NCBI RefSeq assembly: GCF_014696105.1 | Contig: NZ_JACJPO010000011.1 | Span: 62,001-126,000 of the forward strand | Reading direction: 5' to 3' | DNA from: Microcoleus sp. FACHB-1515 | GTDB lineage: Bacteria; Cyanobacteriota; Cyanobacteriia; Elainellales; Elainellaceae | DNA length: 64,000 nucleotides | Shown: positions 46,269 to 55,600 of the stretch, piece by piece | Numbering within the stretch: position 1 is the stretch's first letter | Layout: each line of letters opens with the position of its first letter | Notes under the pieces: model-generated | Told to the model about the DNA's origin: nothing | Databases searched by the model: none | The model's input: the letters and a program-made list of their open reading frames with translations, nothing else | Program-made: the position numbers and the translations under genes

Positions 46269-46348
46269 CTAAACCTTTCAAACTAACCTATTTGAATGGG
46301 TTTGAGCTTTCAGCCAGAAATTGATTTCACGGCTTTTGCCTCAATCCT
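46269..46348 (+). repeat. Interspersed repeat, copy 2
   Basis: Matches 4349-4428 over about 80 bases with scattered substitutions; core GCTTTCAGCCAGAAATTGAT followed by TTCACGGCTTTTGCC. From ATG 46296 it reads MGLSFQPEIDFTAFASIL, against MGLRFQPELEFTASASVL in copy 1. The last eight bases lie within the 3' end of the convergent exported-protein gene. Confidence 0.8.
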
Positions 46349-47141
46349 GTTCCAAAACTGGAACATACCTGCCACGCCACGAAGCGCGATAAGTGTAGCT
46401 TGTCATCCTTTCGACTTCTGTTTGCGGTATTCCATCTTGCGGCAGGACGGGCGGCAGTGGTGTGGTTTGCCGACACTCTCGCATTACGGATGCATCTAAA
46501 TATTCCAAGTTGCCGTTCGCGTCATATGATACGCTCGCAACATCCAGCGTTCCGCGACCCCATTGCTGACAGCCTAACTGACCATGAGCAGGGTCTGAAT
46601 AAAGCTGGCGCGAGTAAACGATCGCCTCATTGCCGGATGCTGATATCTCCTCGCTGAACGAATAAACTCCTGGCCTTAACCTGCCGCTTGGCAGAGTAAG
46701 CTGAACTTCTGCCACATTGCCTCTGGCAGGCGCAGCTTGACAGGCTCTAGCGTCTTCTGGTGCACAAGGAGTGGAAATGCTGGAGATTTGAAAGAGATAG
46801 GTCACTGCATCACCTTGATCGATCAAGGTGAGGTCAAGTGTGCCGTTGCTGGAGGTGACCAATTCGGTGTATTGCTCTAGATCGATCGAGCTTGAAGGTG
46901 AATTGATTTGAGATTGAAAATTGAATTCTTCTGCCTTAAATTGCACGGTTGGCCGTTGATAATTTGACGGAGGTGATGAGGGCTGCTCGTGGTTTTGCGG
47001 TTCAACGTGAGGATTCATTCCATTTTCGTTTTGTGGGGAAGAAACTTCTTGCGTTGCTGATTTGAGGACACCAAGTAAGGCGATCGAAAGCGCTGCAAGG
47101 CAACCAATTATCAAAGATTTTTTCAGGCGATTGCTCTTCAT
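46341..47141 (-). CDS. Exported or membrane-anchored hypothetical protein
   Basis: 266 residues from ATG 47141, with AGGAGAG about ten bases upstream; the frame reaches 47192. The N-terminus MKSNRLKKSLIIGCLAALSI is a signal or anchor with LLGVLKSA after it. A proline- and asparagine-rich linker (HVEPQNHEQPSSPPSNYQRP) follows, then a beta-rich domain with two cysteine pairs (CAPEDARAC, GQLGCQQ and RECRQ). The domain is not recognised. Probably periplasmic. Its end overlaps repeat copy 2. Confidence 0.7.
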   Translation of the reverse strand: MKSNRLKKSLIIGCLAALSIALLGVLKSATQEVSSPQNENGMNPHVEPQNHEQPSSPPSNYQRPTVQFKAEEFNFQSQINSPSSSIDLEQYTELVTSSNGTLDLTLIDQGDAVTYLFQISSISTPCAPEDARACQAAPARGNVAEVQLTLPSGRLRPGVYSFSEEISASGNEAIVYSRQLYSDPAHGQLGCQQWGRGTLDVASVSYDANGNLEYLDASVMRECRQTTPLPPVLPQDGIPQTEVERMTSYTYRASWRGRYVPVLEQD

Positions 47142-47327
47142 CCAACTTCTCTCCTTGTGCGTTGTGACCAAGCTATTTGAACTAACTTTCATTCTCTACG
47201 GCTACCAATTGGATGAGAACACAAGTCAGATCTGTAGACTGCGGGGGCACGGTGTTGCCATGCCCTGACGCAGATCTGCCTAAGCCCATTCCTCTAGTAG
47301 CTCAACTTGCTGTGAGCATTGCTGACC

Positions 47328-49658
47328 TTATGCAATGGTGAAATCGCGAGAGATAACGACGTTGGTGTTGTCCTTGATGATTCCGATGCGGTCTTTGCCA
47401 GTGGCACTGTGGAAGTAGATTTCGGTGTCTTGCGCTGCCGAGCCAATGACATTTTTGAACTCCAGGCTGTACTGGCTGAGGCTTCCTGTGACTTGAATCC
47501 AGTCTGCGCTTGCATCCCAATCTTCAATGACAGCGTAGCCATCGCCTGACTCGACGTAGGAAACACCCCAACTGCCGCCCAAGATGAACCGATCGCCTCC
47601 TGCGCCACCCACAAGCGTGTCAAACTGCGACAGGTCGTTGGTTACAGTACCGTAACCGTTGAGGTAATCGACGCCTGCACCGCCTACTAGGTAATCGTTG
47701 CCGCCGCCGCCAATCAAGTCGTCGTTACCGTCGCCTGCGTAGATCGTGTCATTGCCATCGCCACTGTTGATGGAGTCATTGCCGCCACTGCTGCTGATGG
47801 TGTTGCTGGCCGTTGTGCCAACGATCGTGTCATTGCCATTGCCAGTCGAGATGTTCTCAAAGTTGAGGATGTCTTCGGTGTAGAAGCCAGCAAATACGGC
47901 CTGTCCGGTTGCCAGGTTGTATGTGCCGCCGCCGTTCCAGAAGGTGTAGTTAACCGTGTCAACGCCCGATCCACCATCCATGTAGTCGTCACCGCTACCG
48001 CCGCTGATGCTGTCGTTTCCGCCTGATCCCAATAGACTGTCGTTGCCATCATCGCCGTAGTAAACTTCGTCGCCCGTATAGCCGTAAATGTAGTCATTGC
48101 CTGCGCCACCGTAGAAGGTGTCATTTCCGGAAGAGGTAATGTTGAGGTAGTCGTCGCCATTTCCCAAGTAAACTACATCGTTGCCGTTGCCTCCATCCAC
48201 GCGATCGTTGCCGTCGCCTGCGTAGATCGTGTCATTGCCATCGCCACTGTTGATGGAGTCGTTGCCGCCGCTGCTGCTGATGGTGTTGCTGGCCGTTGTG
48301 CCAACGATCGTGTCGTTGCCATTGCCAGTCGAGATGTTCTCAAAGTTGAGGATGTCTTCGGTGTAGAAGCCAGCAAATACGGCTTGTCCGGTTGCTAGGT
48401 TGTATGTGCCGCCGCCGTTCCAGAAGGTGTAGTCAACCGTGTCGATGCCCGATCCGCCATCCATGTAGTCGTCGCCGCTACCGCCGCTGATGTTGTCGTT
48501 TCCTGCATTGCCGTACAGCGCGTTGTTGGCAGCGTTCCCCTTGAGCGTATCGTTGCCCGAACCACCTTTGGCGTTTTCAATTAGCGATCGCGCATCTCCT
48601 TTGTACTGCAAGGCATTGAACACGTGACCTCGCGCATATCGACCATCGCCCAAGTAAGACCGCTGGAAGTTTCCGCCCACATTCAGGTCAGACCAGCCAC
48701 CCGGACTGAGATCAACCGATAAATTGGTGGTGTAGTTTGAAAAGTCATAAGTATCAATTCCGTTGCCGTCCCAAATGGTGCGGAACACGCGATTAGCACC
48801 TGGAGCGCCAGCGCCTGGAGCGCCCTGCCCGACTCCATTGATTGCCATTTCTCCGGTCGTTGTCGAGAAGGTGTAGGTTGTGTTGCCCGCGTTGGCACCA
48901 AACCAAGCGCCATACATCTCCTGAATTGCTCGGATGTCATACATCATCAGCGATTGGGCATATCCCCAGGCTTCATTGGTGTAGCCCCCCGATGTGCTAG
49001 CACCGACATAGGAACGGTAGCTCATGATCGAAAACTCCATTGAGTCGCGATCGGCACTCATGGCAATGTTGCCTGGCCCGCCTGTCTCGTGAGCATGTTT
49101 GAGGCCGAGGGCATGGCCGAGTTCATGTCCAACCGTGTGATAGGCATAGTTGCCGATTTGCGGATTGTTGTATGCCGGATCGGTGGCTGTTCCCCGCTTG
49201 AACCAGACATCACCGCCTTGCACCGTGTTTTCAGGGTAATAAGCAAAGGCAGTTCCCGGTACGCTTGACATTGCCATGCGAATCGTGGCATCGCGATCGC
49301 TTGTGCCCGTCAGTTCAACAGGAGCAAGATTAGAAACGTTGTAGTACTCGCCGCCCGTACCGATCCATTCGCGGGCAACGGCTCGCTGAGTTGCGTTGAG
49401 GGTTTGAAAGTTGGTGGCATGAGCAGCGCGATCGGGATAGCCAGATTCATAGTCACTGATGCTGTCTGTGAAGCTAAAGGTGACTGAATTCGTGTTCCAC
49501 TTCGCGCCAGATAGTAAACCGTCGATGTTGCGATCGCCTGTGGCGGCGACGGTTGCGGTCGGTGTCGTTCCACCAAAGGCCGGAAGCGGCTGTGTGAGCG
49601 GCAGCGATCGAGAAATCTGAAGAGGCTGTACACCAAATAAGTTGGGGTTCGTGACCAT
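47328..49658 (-). CDS. Serralysin-like metallopeptidase with RTX calcium-binding repeats
   Basis: 776 residues. An N-terminal M10-type domain (about 30-290) carries HTVGHELGHALGLKHAHE, the HExxHxxGxxH zinc motif, and SIMSYRSYVG as Met-turn. Behind it a linker and RTX repeats of the GGxGxDxxx type (about 370-690; GNDTLKGNAANNALYGNAGN, GNDSINSGDGNDTIYAGDGND). The C-terminal end (about 700-776) resembles the peptidase M10 secretion domain. The protein lacks a signal peptide, so type I secretion is expected. The repeats include an internal 161-residue duplication. It is probably an extracellular protease of the biofilm. Confidence 0.92.
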   Translation of the reverse strand: MVTNPNLFGVQPLQISRSLPLTQPLPAFGGTTPTATVAATGDRNIDGLLSGAKWNTNSVTFSFTDSISDYESGYPDRAAHATNFQTLNATQRAVAREWIGTGGEYYNVSNLAPVELTGTSDRDATIRMAMSSVPGTAFAYYPENTVQGGDVWFKRGTATDPAYNNPQIGNYAYHTVGHELGHALGLKHAHETGGPGNIAMSADRDSMEFSIMSYRSYVGASTSGGYTNEAWGYAQSLMMYDIRAIQEMYGAWFGANAGNTTYTFSTTTGEMAINGVGQGAPGAGAPGANRVFRTIWDGNGIDTYDFSNYTTNLSVDLSPGGWSDLNVGGNFQRSYLGDGRYARGHVFNALQYKGDARSLIENAKGGSGNDTLKGNAANNALYGNAGNDNISGGSGDDYMDGGSGIDTVDYTFWNGGGTYNLATGQAVFAGFYTEDILNFENISTGNGNDTIVGTTASNTISSSGGNDSINSGDGNDTIYAGDGNDRVDGGNGNDVVYLGNGDDYLNITSSGNDTFYGGAGNDYIYGYTGDEVYYGDDGNDSLLGSGGNDSISGGSGDDYMDGGSGVDTVNYTFWNGGGTYNLATGQAVFAGFYTEDILNFENISTGNGNDTIVGTTASNTISSSGGNDSINSGDGNDTIYAGDGNDDLIGGGGNDYLVGGAGVDYLNGYGTVTNDLSQFDTLVGGAGGDRFILGGSWGVSYVESGDGYAVIEDWDASADWIQVTGSLSQYSLEFKNVIGSAAQDTEIYFHSATGKDRIGIIKDNTNVVISRDFTIA
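47721..48020 (-). repeat. RTX internal duplication, copy A
   Basis: About 300 bases that recur at 48204-48503, exactly 483 bases (161 codons) away, nearly identical at base level. They encode, among others, DTVNYTFWNGGGTYNLATGQ and AVFAGFYTEDILNFENISTG, then NTISSSGGNDSINSGDGND. Confidence 0.92.
48204..48503 (-). repeat. RTX internal duplication, copy B
   Basis: Partner of 47721-48020. The two differ by few bases (for example GIDTVDY against GVDTVNY), far fewer than the other RTX repeats differ from one another. This points to a recent duplication or to gene conversion. Confidence 0.92.
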
Positions 49659-49781
49659 TGCGAAAGCTCCTGGTGAAGTGATTTGAGCAGTTTGTCTCTG
49701 CTAATCGGTCAGGAGTTGGGTAAGGCGTTATGCATCAGTTAACGTAACTTTACAAGCAAGCCGAGAATCGACGGTTTTCGT

Positions 49782-49830
49782 TCAGTAGCAGAAGCCGTGA
49801 ACTCAAGTTCCGGCTGAAAGCGCAAACTCA
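49782..49830 (-). repeat. Interspersed repeat, copy 3
   Basis: Minus-strand match to the core of copies 1 and 2: GCTTTCAGCCGGAACTTGAG then TTCACGGCTTCTGC. It translates as VSLRFQPELEFTASAT in the same frame. It lies in the 211-base gap between the RTX gene and glcF, which must also hold the RTX promoter. Confidence 0.8.
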
Positions 49831-49869
49831 CATTTGCTTCGTTATCTGCATTGTCGTCCGAATATGTAC

Positions 49870-51225
49870 CTACAGCTTGACATTGCGAATCGAATAATCC
49901 AGCAACCGCATTGGATGCAAAATTGGCACCGTTTGATTTTGCTCGCGCAGATGCTTTTGAATTTGCAGTGAACAGCCTGGATTTGATGAAGCAATTAGCG
50001 TTGCGCCTGTTGCCAGCAAATTTTGAATCTTCTGGCGTCCGAGTTCTTCGGCAACATCGGGCTGAAGCATGTTGTAGACTCCTGCACTGCCACAGCACAA
50101 GGCGGCATCGATCGGTTCTTTCAGCTTCACACCCGGAATTTTGCGTAGCAACTGGCGCGGCTGAAGGCTGATCTTTTGACCGTGCAGCAGATGGCAAGCA
50201 TCTTGATACACGATCGTCAGCGGCGCATCTTGCAAAGGATGCAGCGGCGCGGTGAATTCGATCGCCGCCAGAAATTCCTGCACGTCCTTCACCTTGGCAA
50301 CAAACGCCTTGGCGCGATCGCGATATTGCGGGTCATCCTGCAACATGTGGTCATATTCTTTCAGCGTGTGCCCACAGCCCGCCGCATTGATGATGATCGC
50401 GTCCACATCCGTCTTCTCGAAGCTGTCGATCATCTGACGAGCGAGCGCTTGCGCCTGAGCGGTTTGCCCCTGATGCTGCGGCAGTGCCGAACAGCAGCCT
50501 TGCTCGGATGGAATCACAACTTCACAGCCGTTCGCCGTCAGCACGCGCACCGTTGCTTCATTCACTTCCGAGAAGAAGAGCCGCTGCACGCAGCCCAAAA
50601 TCACGCCGACCCGATAGCGCTTTTCGCCTTGAGCCGGAACGATCGTCGGGGGCGGAGCGGCAAACGCCTTGGCCGTAATGTTCGGCAAAATCGATTCCAT
50701 TGCCGCCAGCCGAGGCGAAATTTTTTGCAGCATTGGCAAAGAGCGCACCACACCCTGCAAACCAGATTTTTGATAGAGCCACAGCGGAATCAGCAGTGCC
50801 CGCAGGCGATCGGGATAGGGAAACATCGAGAAAATGAGCTGGCGAAACAGTCGATCGCCCAGGTTTCGCTGCACGTTGCGCTCGACTTGCGGACGAGTCG
50901 CGGCGATGAGCTTGTCGTACTGCACACCAGATGGACAAGCGGTGACGCAGGCTAAACAGCCCAAGCAGGAATCGAAATGCTGTGACGTGCTGGGAATGAG
51001 CGGTGCTTCCTGCTCGTTGATCGCGTCCATCAGGTAAATCCGGCCTCTGGGCGAATCGGTTTCCTTGCCGATGACGCGATAGCTCGGACAGGTCGAAAGG
51101 CAAAATCCGCAGTGGACGCAGCTATCGATCAGCTTTGGGTCAGGCGGGCGATCGGCGTCAAAGCCTTGCGTGAAGGAGAGTTCGGGCGTTGCAGGGATGG
51201 AATCGGGAGTGAGGTTGGCGGTCAT
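49870..51225 (-). CDS. glcF: Glycolate dehydrogenase iron-sulfur subunit
   Basis: 451 residues from ATG 51225 (the frame reaches 51354, overlapping glcE). Two 4Fe-4S motifs: CVHCGFCLSTCPSY and CLGCLACVTACPSG. Two CCG domains follow: GCVQRLFFSEV with EQGCCSALPQHQGQ, and QDACHLLHGQK with CCGSAGVYN. It should pass electrons from glycolate oxidation to a quinone. It lies 34 bases downstream of glcE, same strand. No glcD is present in the window; cyanobacteria often encode GlcD elsewhere. Confidence 0.92.
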   Translation of the reverse strand: MTANLTPDSIPATPELSFTQGFDADRPPDPKLIDSCVHCGFCLSTCPSYRVIGKETDSPRGRIYLMDAINEQEAPLIPSTSQHFDSCLGCLACVTACPSGVQYDKLIAATRPQVERNVQRNLGDRLFRQLIFSMFPYPDRLRALLIPLWLYQKSGLQGVVRSLPMLQKISPRLAAMESILPNITAKAFAAPPPTIVPAQGEKRYRVGVILGCVQRLFFSEVNEATVRVLTANGCEVVIPSEQGCCSALPQHQGQTAQAQALARQMIDSFEKTDVDAIIINAAGCGHTLKEYDHMLQDDPQYRDRAKAFVAKVKDVQEFLAAIEFTAPLHPLQDAPLTIVYQDACHLLHGQKISLQPRQLLRKIPGVKLKEPIDAALCCGSAGVYNMLQPDVAEELGRQKIQNLLATGATLIASSNPGCSLQIQKHLREQNQTVPILHPMRLLDYSIRNVKL

Positions 51226-51259
51226 GGGGAATGGGGTGTCGGGTATCGGCAAAATTGGG

Positions 51260-52558
51260 TTAGATACCGCCGACGAAGCGGCCAGGGCTGAAGAGGGAGT
51301 GCGGGTCGAATTGCTGTTTGAGCTTGTGCATGATGGGGAGGGCGTTGCCAACATTGCCCCACAGGTCGAACTGCTGTTTGAGGGCGATCGACCCGCTCAA
51401 AACCGTGAGAAATCCGCCGCTAGCTTCACAGCGCGATCGCACTTTGCCCAGTTGAGCGCTAGAGAGGTCGGCAAATCGCAGCATTCCCAGGCCGCTACTG
51501 GCGTGGATGAATCCCAAGGGTGCGATCGCTCGAAGGTTATCGAGCAGGGCAACGGCTTCAGCGGGTAATACTCCTATTTTGCAAGCGATCGCGCTGTCTT
51601 GACCGAAAGCCGTTACTTGTTCTCGTAATGCTCGCCATAGAGCGGCTTCGTCTGCTTCGATCGCCTGTGCGTCTAAACCGATCGCCGCGCCGACCTTCAT
51701 CAAGCTGGTCACCTGTTCGCGAACGCTAATTTCGATGCTGCCAAATCGCGCCAGCAGCCCAAAGCCCTCACCAAGATTCAAGGCGGTAACGGTCGCAGGC
51801 GGCAGTAGATCGGCAGCGATCGGCGTTAGCGATGAGCGAATCAAGGTTTGAGTGGCTTGCGCGATGCCATCTGCGGTTCCGGTTAAAACGACGGTACGCA
51901 ACGCATCCGCGATCGGATAGATCCGCAACGTCACCTGAGCGATCGCGGCCAGCGTTCCCCACGATCCGGTCATCAGCTTCATCAAGTCGTAACCTGCCAC
52001 GTTCTTGACGACGCGCCCACCCGCCTTTGCCAGTTGCCCGTCCGATCGCACCAAATCCACGCCAATCAGCAAATCGCGCACACCGCCATAGCGCTGCCGC
52101 AGCGATCCGGCATCGGCAGTTGCCACAATGCCGCCCAGCGTGGCCGCGTCGGGAAAGGCCGGATCGATCGGCAAAAACTGCCCTTGCTGCGCCAAAACTG
52201 CTTGCAGATCGGCCAGCCGCATTCCCGCCTCTGCCGTGACCGTGAGATCGCCGACCGCGTGTTCGATCAGGCGATTTAGGCGGGCGGTGCTGATGGCGAA
52301 CCGCACCTGCTGCGCCAAGCCGCCCCAGTGCAGTTTGCTCAAGCTGCCGCACAGCAAAAAAGGAACGCGATCGCGTTCTGCCCAGGCAACCACCTCAGCC
52401 AAAGCTGCAACTGTTTCCGGGTAAACGACGCACTCCACTTGCGTATTCGGCGTGACGGCAGCGCGAAGCTGCTGTTGGGATTGGGCAGACAGCGATTCCC
52501 AAGCGGAAATTTTGCTCGCTGAAACGATCGACTCAAGCTGCTGCGCGATCCCGCTCAT
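51260..52558 (-). CDS. glcE: Glycolate dehydrogenase FAD-binding subunit, GlcE-type
   Basis: 432 residues. FAD-binding PCMH-type domain: VAWAERDRVPFLLCGSLSKL, then FPDAATLGGIVATADAGSLR, RYGGVRDLLIGVDLVRSDGQ and AGGRVVKNVAGYDLMKLMTG. Small like GlcE of E. coli rather than GlcD. With GlcF it oxidises the glycolate released by RuBisCO oxygenase activity. The C-terminal end (LKQQFDPHSLFSPGRFVGGI) is typical for the family. Confidence 0.9.
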   Translation of the reverse strand: MSGIAQQLESIVSASKISAWESLSAQSQQQLRAAVTPNTQVECVVYPETVAALAEVVAWAERDRVPFLLCGSLSKLHWGGLAQQVRFAISTARLNRLIEHAVGDLTVTAEAGMRLADLQAVLAQQGQFLPIDPAFPDAATLGGIVATADAGSLRQRYGGVRDLLIGVDLVRSDGQLAKAGGRVVKNVAGYDLMKLMTGSWGTLAAIAQVTLRIYPIADALRTVVLTGTADGIAQATQTLIRSSLTPIAADLLPPATVTALNLGEGFGLLARFGSIEISVREQVTSLMKVGAAIGLDAQAIEADEAALWRALREQVTAFGQDSAIACKIGVLPAEAVALLDNLRAIAPLGFIHASSGLGMLRFADLSSAQLGKVRSRCEASGGFLTVLSGSIALKQQFDLWGNVGNALPIMHKLKQQFDPHSLFSPGRFVGGI

Positions 52559-52665
52559 GACCTTGCTGAAATTCGGCTGATCTCAATCTATCAGGAGTCG
52601 ATCTTTGCGTCTGCACCGTTCAGGCTGTTGCCACCGATCGCGATCGCCTGCCTCAGCCTTCAAGA

Positions 52666-55600
52666 TCAGCGAACAGAAGAACGGGGTGCGGCGCTTTCTG
52701 CCTTTGCCGAATCATGGGACGAGGCGATGTAGCAGCGGATGCGATCGAAGCTTTGCGCTAACCGCTGCAACAAGGCTTCACAAGGCTGCTGCTCCAGGGC
52801 TTGCTGCTCTAGCTCCAGGGCTTGCTGCTCTAGCTGTTTAGCGCCGACGCTGGCGCTACAGCCTTTGATGTAGTGCGCTTCTTGTGCTGCTCCTAAATAA
52901 TCTTGGGCAGCAATGCAGCTTTGAAGCTGTTCGATGCGCGGGGGCAAGGTACGCAGCAGCATTTGCAGCAATTCTTGCTCGAAGACTTCGTTGTCCGACG
53001 AAACGTGATGCAGATAGCTCCAGTCAATCAGCGGTGTTTCTGGCTCGATCGCCGCGTCGCGCAAGCTGACTGGCACTTCCACAGGAGGCACTTCAATCTG
53101 GAGATGTTGGCTCCAGTGGGCAAGCTTGGCGGCGAGGTCTTCCTTCGTAACAGGTTTGCTGATGTAGTCGTCCATGCCCACCTGCAAACAGCGATCGCGG
53201 TCTTCCTTTAGCGCGTTGGCGGTCATGGCGATGATGATCGGCTGCGGATAAGCCTGGAGGCGAATTTGCTGCGTGGTGTTGTAGCCGTCCAAAATCGGCA
53301 TCTGACAGTCCATCAGCACGATGTCATAGCGAATCTGGCTGAGCAAATCAAGGACTTCCGCGCCATTAGCTGCCACATCCGCCACATAGCCCAGATGCTT
53401 AAGCTGATTGAGCGCGACTTTCTGATTGATCTGGCTGTCTTCTGCCAGCAGAATTTTGAGGCGGGTTGCTTCAGCAGGCACAGCGGCAGAGCGCATGGAA
53501 GAATGAGGCGATCGCGCTGACTCATGAGACTGCGGCGGATACATGACGCTGAGCAGACAGTCAAATAGGCGTGACTGGCGCACAGGCTTGACCAGATAGG
53601 CCGCAAAACCCTGCGGATCAAGCTGCGGCAGTCCAGGCGCACAAGTGGAAGTGAGCATGACCAGCCGAGTATGGCTTAGACGCGCATCGGCTTTAATCTG
53701 CTGGGCGAGCATTTCGCCATTGATGTCGGGCATCTGCATATCGAGAATGGCGATGTCATATGGCTGACCGAGGCTGGCTTGTGCCTGTAGCCGCTCCAGC
53801 GCGATCGCAGCATTGGTCGCTTCATCCACCTGCATTCCCCAGGCGATCGCTTGATGGCAAACAATTTTGCGATTGGTGGCGCTGTCGTCCACCACAAGCA
53901 GCCGCACGCCTTGGAGGTCAGCCGCCGTCGATGCCTGTCGCGCCTGCTTCTCAAACGTGACGGTGAACCAGAAGGTCGCACCTTTTCCTTCAGCGCTGTC
54001 CACTCCGATCGCTCCGCCCATGCGCTCCACGAGTTGCCGACAAATTGCCAGTCCCAACCCCGTACCGCCAAATTCGCGCGTGGTGGAAGCGTCTACCTGC
54101 GTGAACGGCTGAAATAAGCGCTGCTGCTGAGCAGGCGAAATGCCAATTCCCGTGTCGGCAACCGTGCAGCGAAATTGAGCATGAGTGGCAGTTTCGGCCT
54201 CTAAGCCCAAGCGAATCACGACTTCACCTTCTGAGGTGAATTTAATTGCGTTGCTGACCAAATTGGTGAGAACTTGGCGCAGACGGCTGAAGTCGCCGCG
54301 CAGCGATCGCGGCAGGTGCGGTTCGATCAGCGTTGCGAGTTCCAGCCCTTTGCTGTGGGCAGACGCGGCCAGCAGTTCTGCGACTTCTTCAACGCAGTTG
54401 CCAATGTCAAAATCGAGAATTTCCAGTTCCATCTCGCCTGCTTCCAGCTTGGAAAAGTCGAGAATTTCATTAATCAGCGTCAGCAAAGCATCTCCGCTCA
54501 GGCGAATCGTTTCAGCAAAATCGCGCTGGCGATCGTCCAGATGCGTATCGAGCAGCAATCCGGTCATGCCCAGCACGGCGTTCATTGGCGTGCGAATTTC
54601 GTGGCTCATCGTTGCCAAAAATGCGCTTTTGGTTTGCGTGGCGCGTTCGGCTTCTTGACGGGCGCGATCGAGTGCTTGGTTTTGAGAAACGAGCTGCTGG
54701 CGCTGCTGTTTTTCCTGCATCAGCAATCGCGCCTGAGCGAGGGCAATGCCAACTTGGTTCGCAAGCTGACTGAGCAAGTCAATTTCAAACTGGTGCCAGT
54801 GGCGGGGTGCACTGCACTGATGCGCGACCAGCAACCCCCAAAGCTGCTGGCTTTCGAGAATCGGCACGACCAGATCGGCCTGCACTTCAAAGCGCTCTAG
54901 CAGTTGACGATGACACTCGCTCAAATTGGCCTGAGCAACGTTGTCGATCGCTTTTGTCCGTCCCTGCTGGTACTGCTGCCAGCGACCGTCTTGAAAGCAG
55001 GTGTCGTGGATGTCTGCGCCCAGCGAAGGCGTCCAGCCTGCGTCTACCGACTCGACGGCGACCGTTCCGCCCCAAGTTGGATCGAAGCGGTAGATGATGA
55101 CGCGATCGGCCTGAAGCAGCTTGCGTACTTCGGTGACGGTCGTGCTGAGAATTTCTTGAAGATCAAGCGACTGACGAATCCGCAGCGTAATCGCCGCCAG
55201 CAGTTCCGATCGCTCATGCTGTCCGCGCAGTTCGGCTTCCGTCCGCTTGCGCTCGATGAACTGACCAATCTGCTGCCCGATCGCCGTCATCATCTCCAGC
55301 AGATCCGGATCGGGCTGGCGCAGCGTGCGACTGAAAAATGTAATCACGCCGAGCGTTTCGCTGCTGCCCAAAATTGGAAAGCCCACGCCTTCTTGCAAAT
55401 CCAGCTTGGCGGCAGCATCCGCACGGCGATCGTCCGCATGTTCGAGCACGTTTCGCAGCCACAGCGGATGGCGCTCGCGCCACACCTGTCCAGCAATGCC
55501 CTGACCCGGAGCAACGCGAATCCGACGAGAAACCTGATCAAATTCTTCGGCCTCCAGAACCGGAGACGCCCAAATTTCTGTCATTTGCAGCTTGCCCAGC

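Noticed and set aside
47700-48500. Regular short repeats considered as a CRISPR array
   Set aside because: They are in-frame GGxGxD-type RTX codons of a protein, with no uniform spacer or repeat of CRISPR length.
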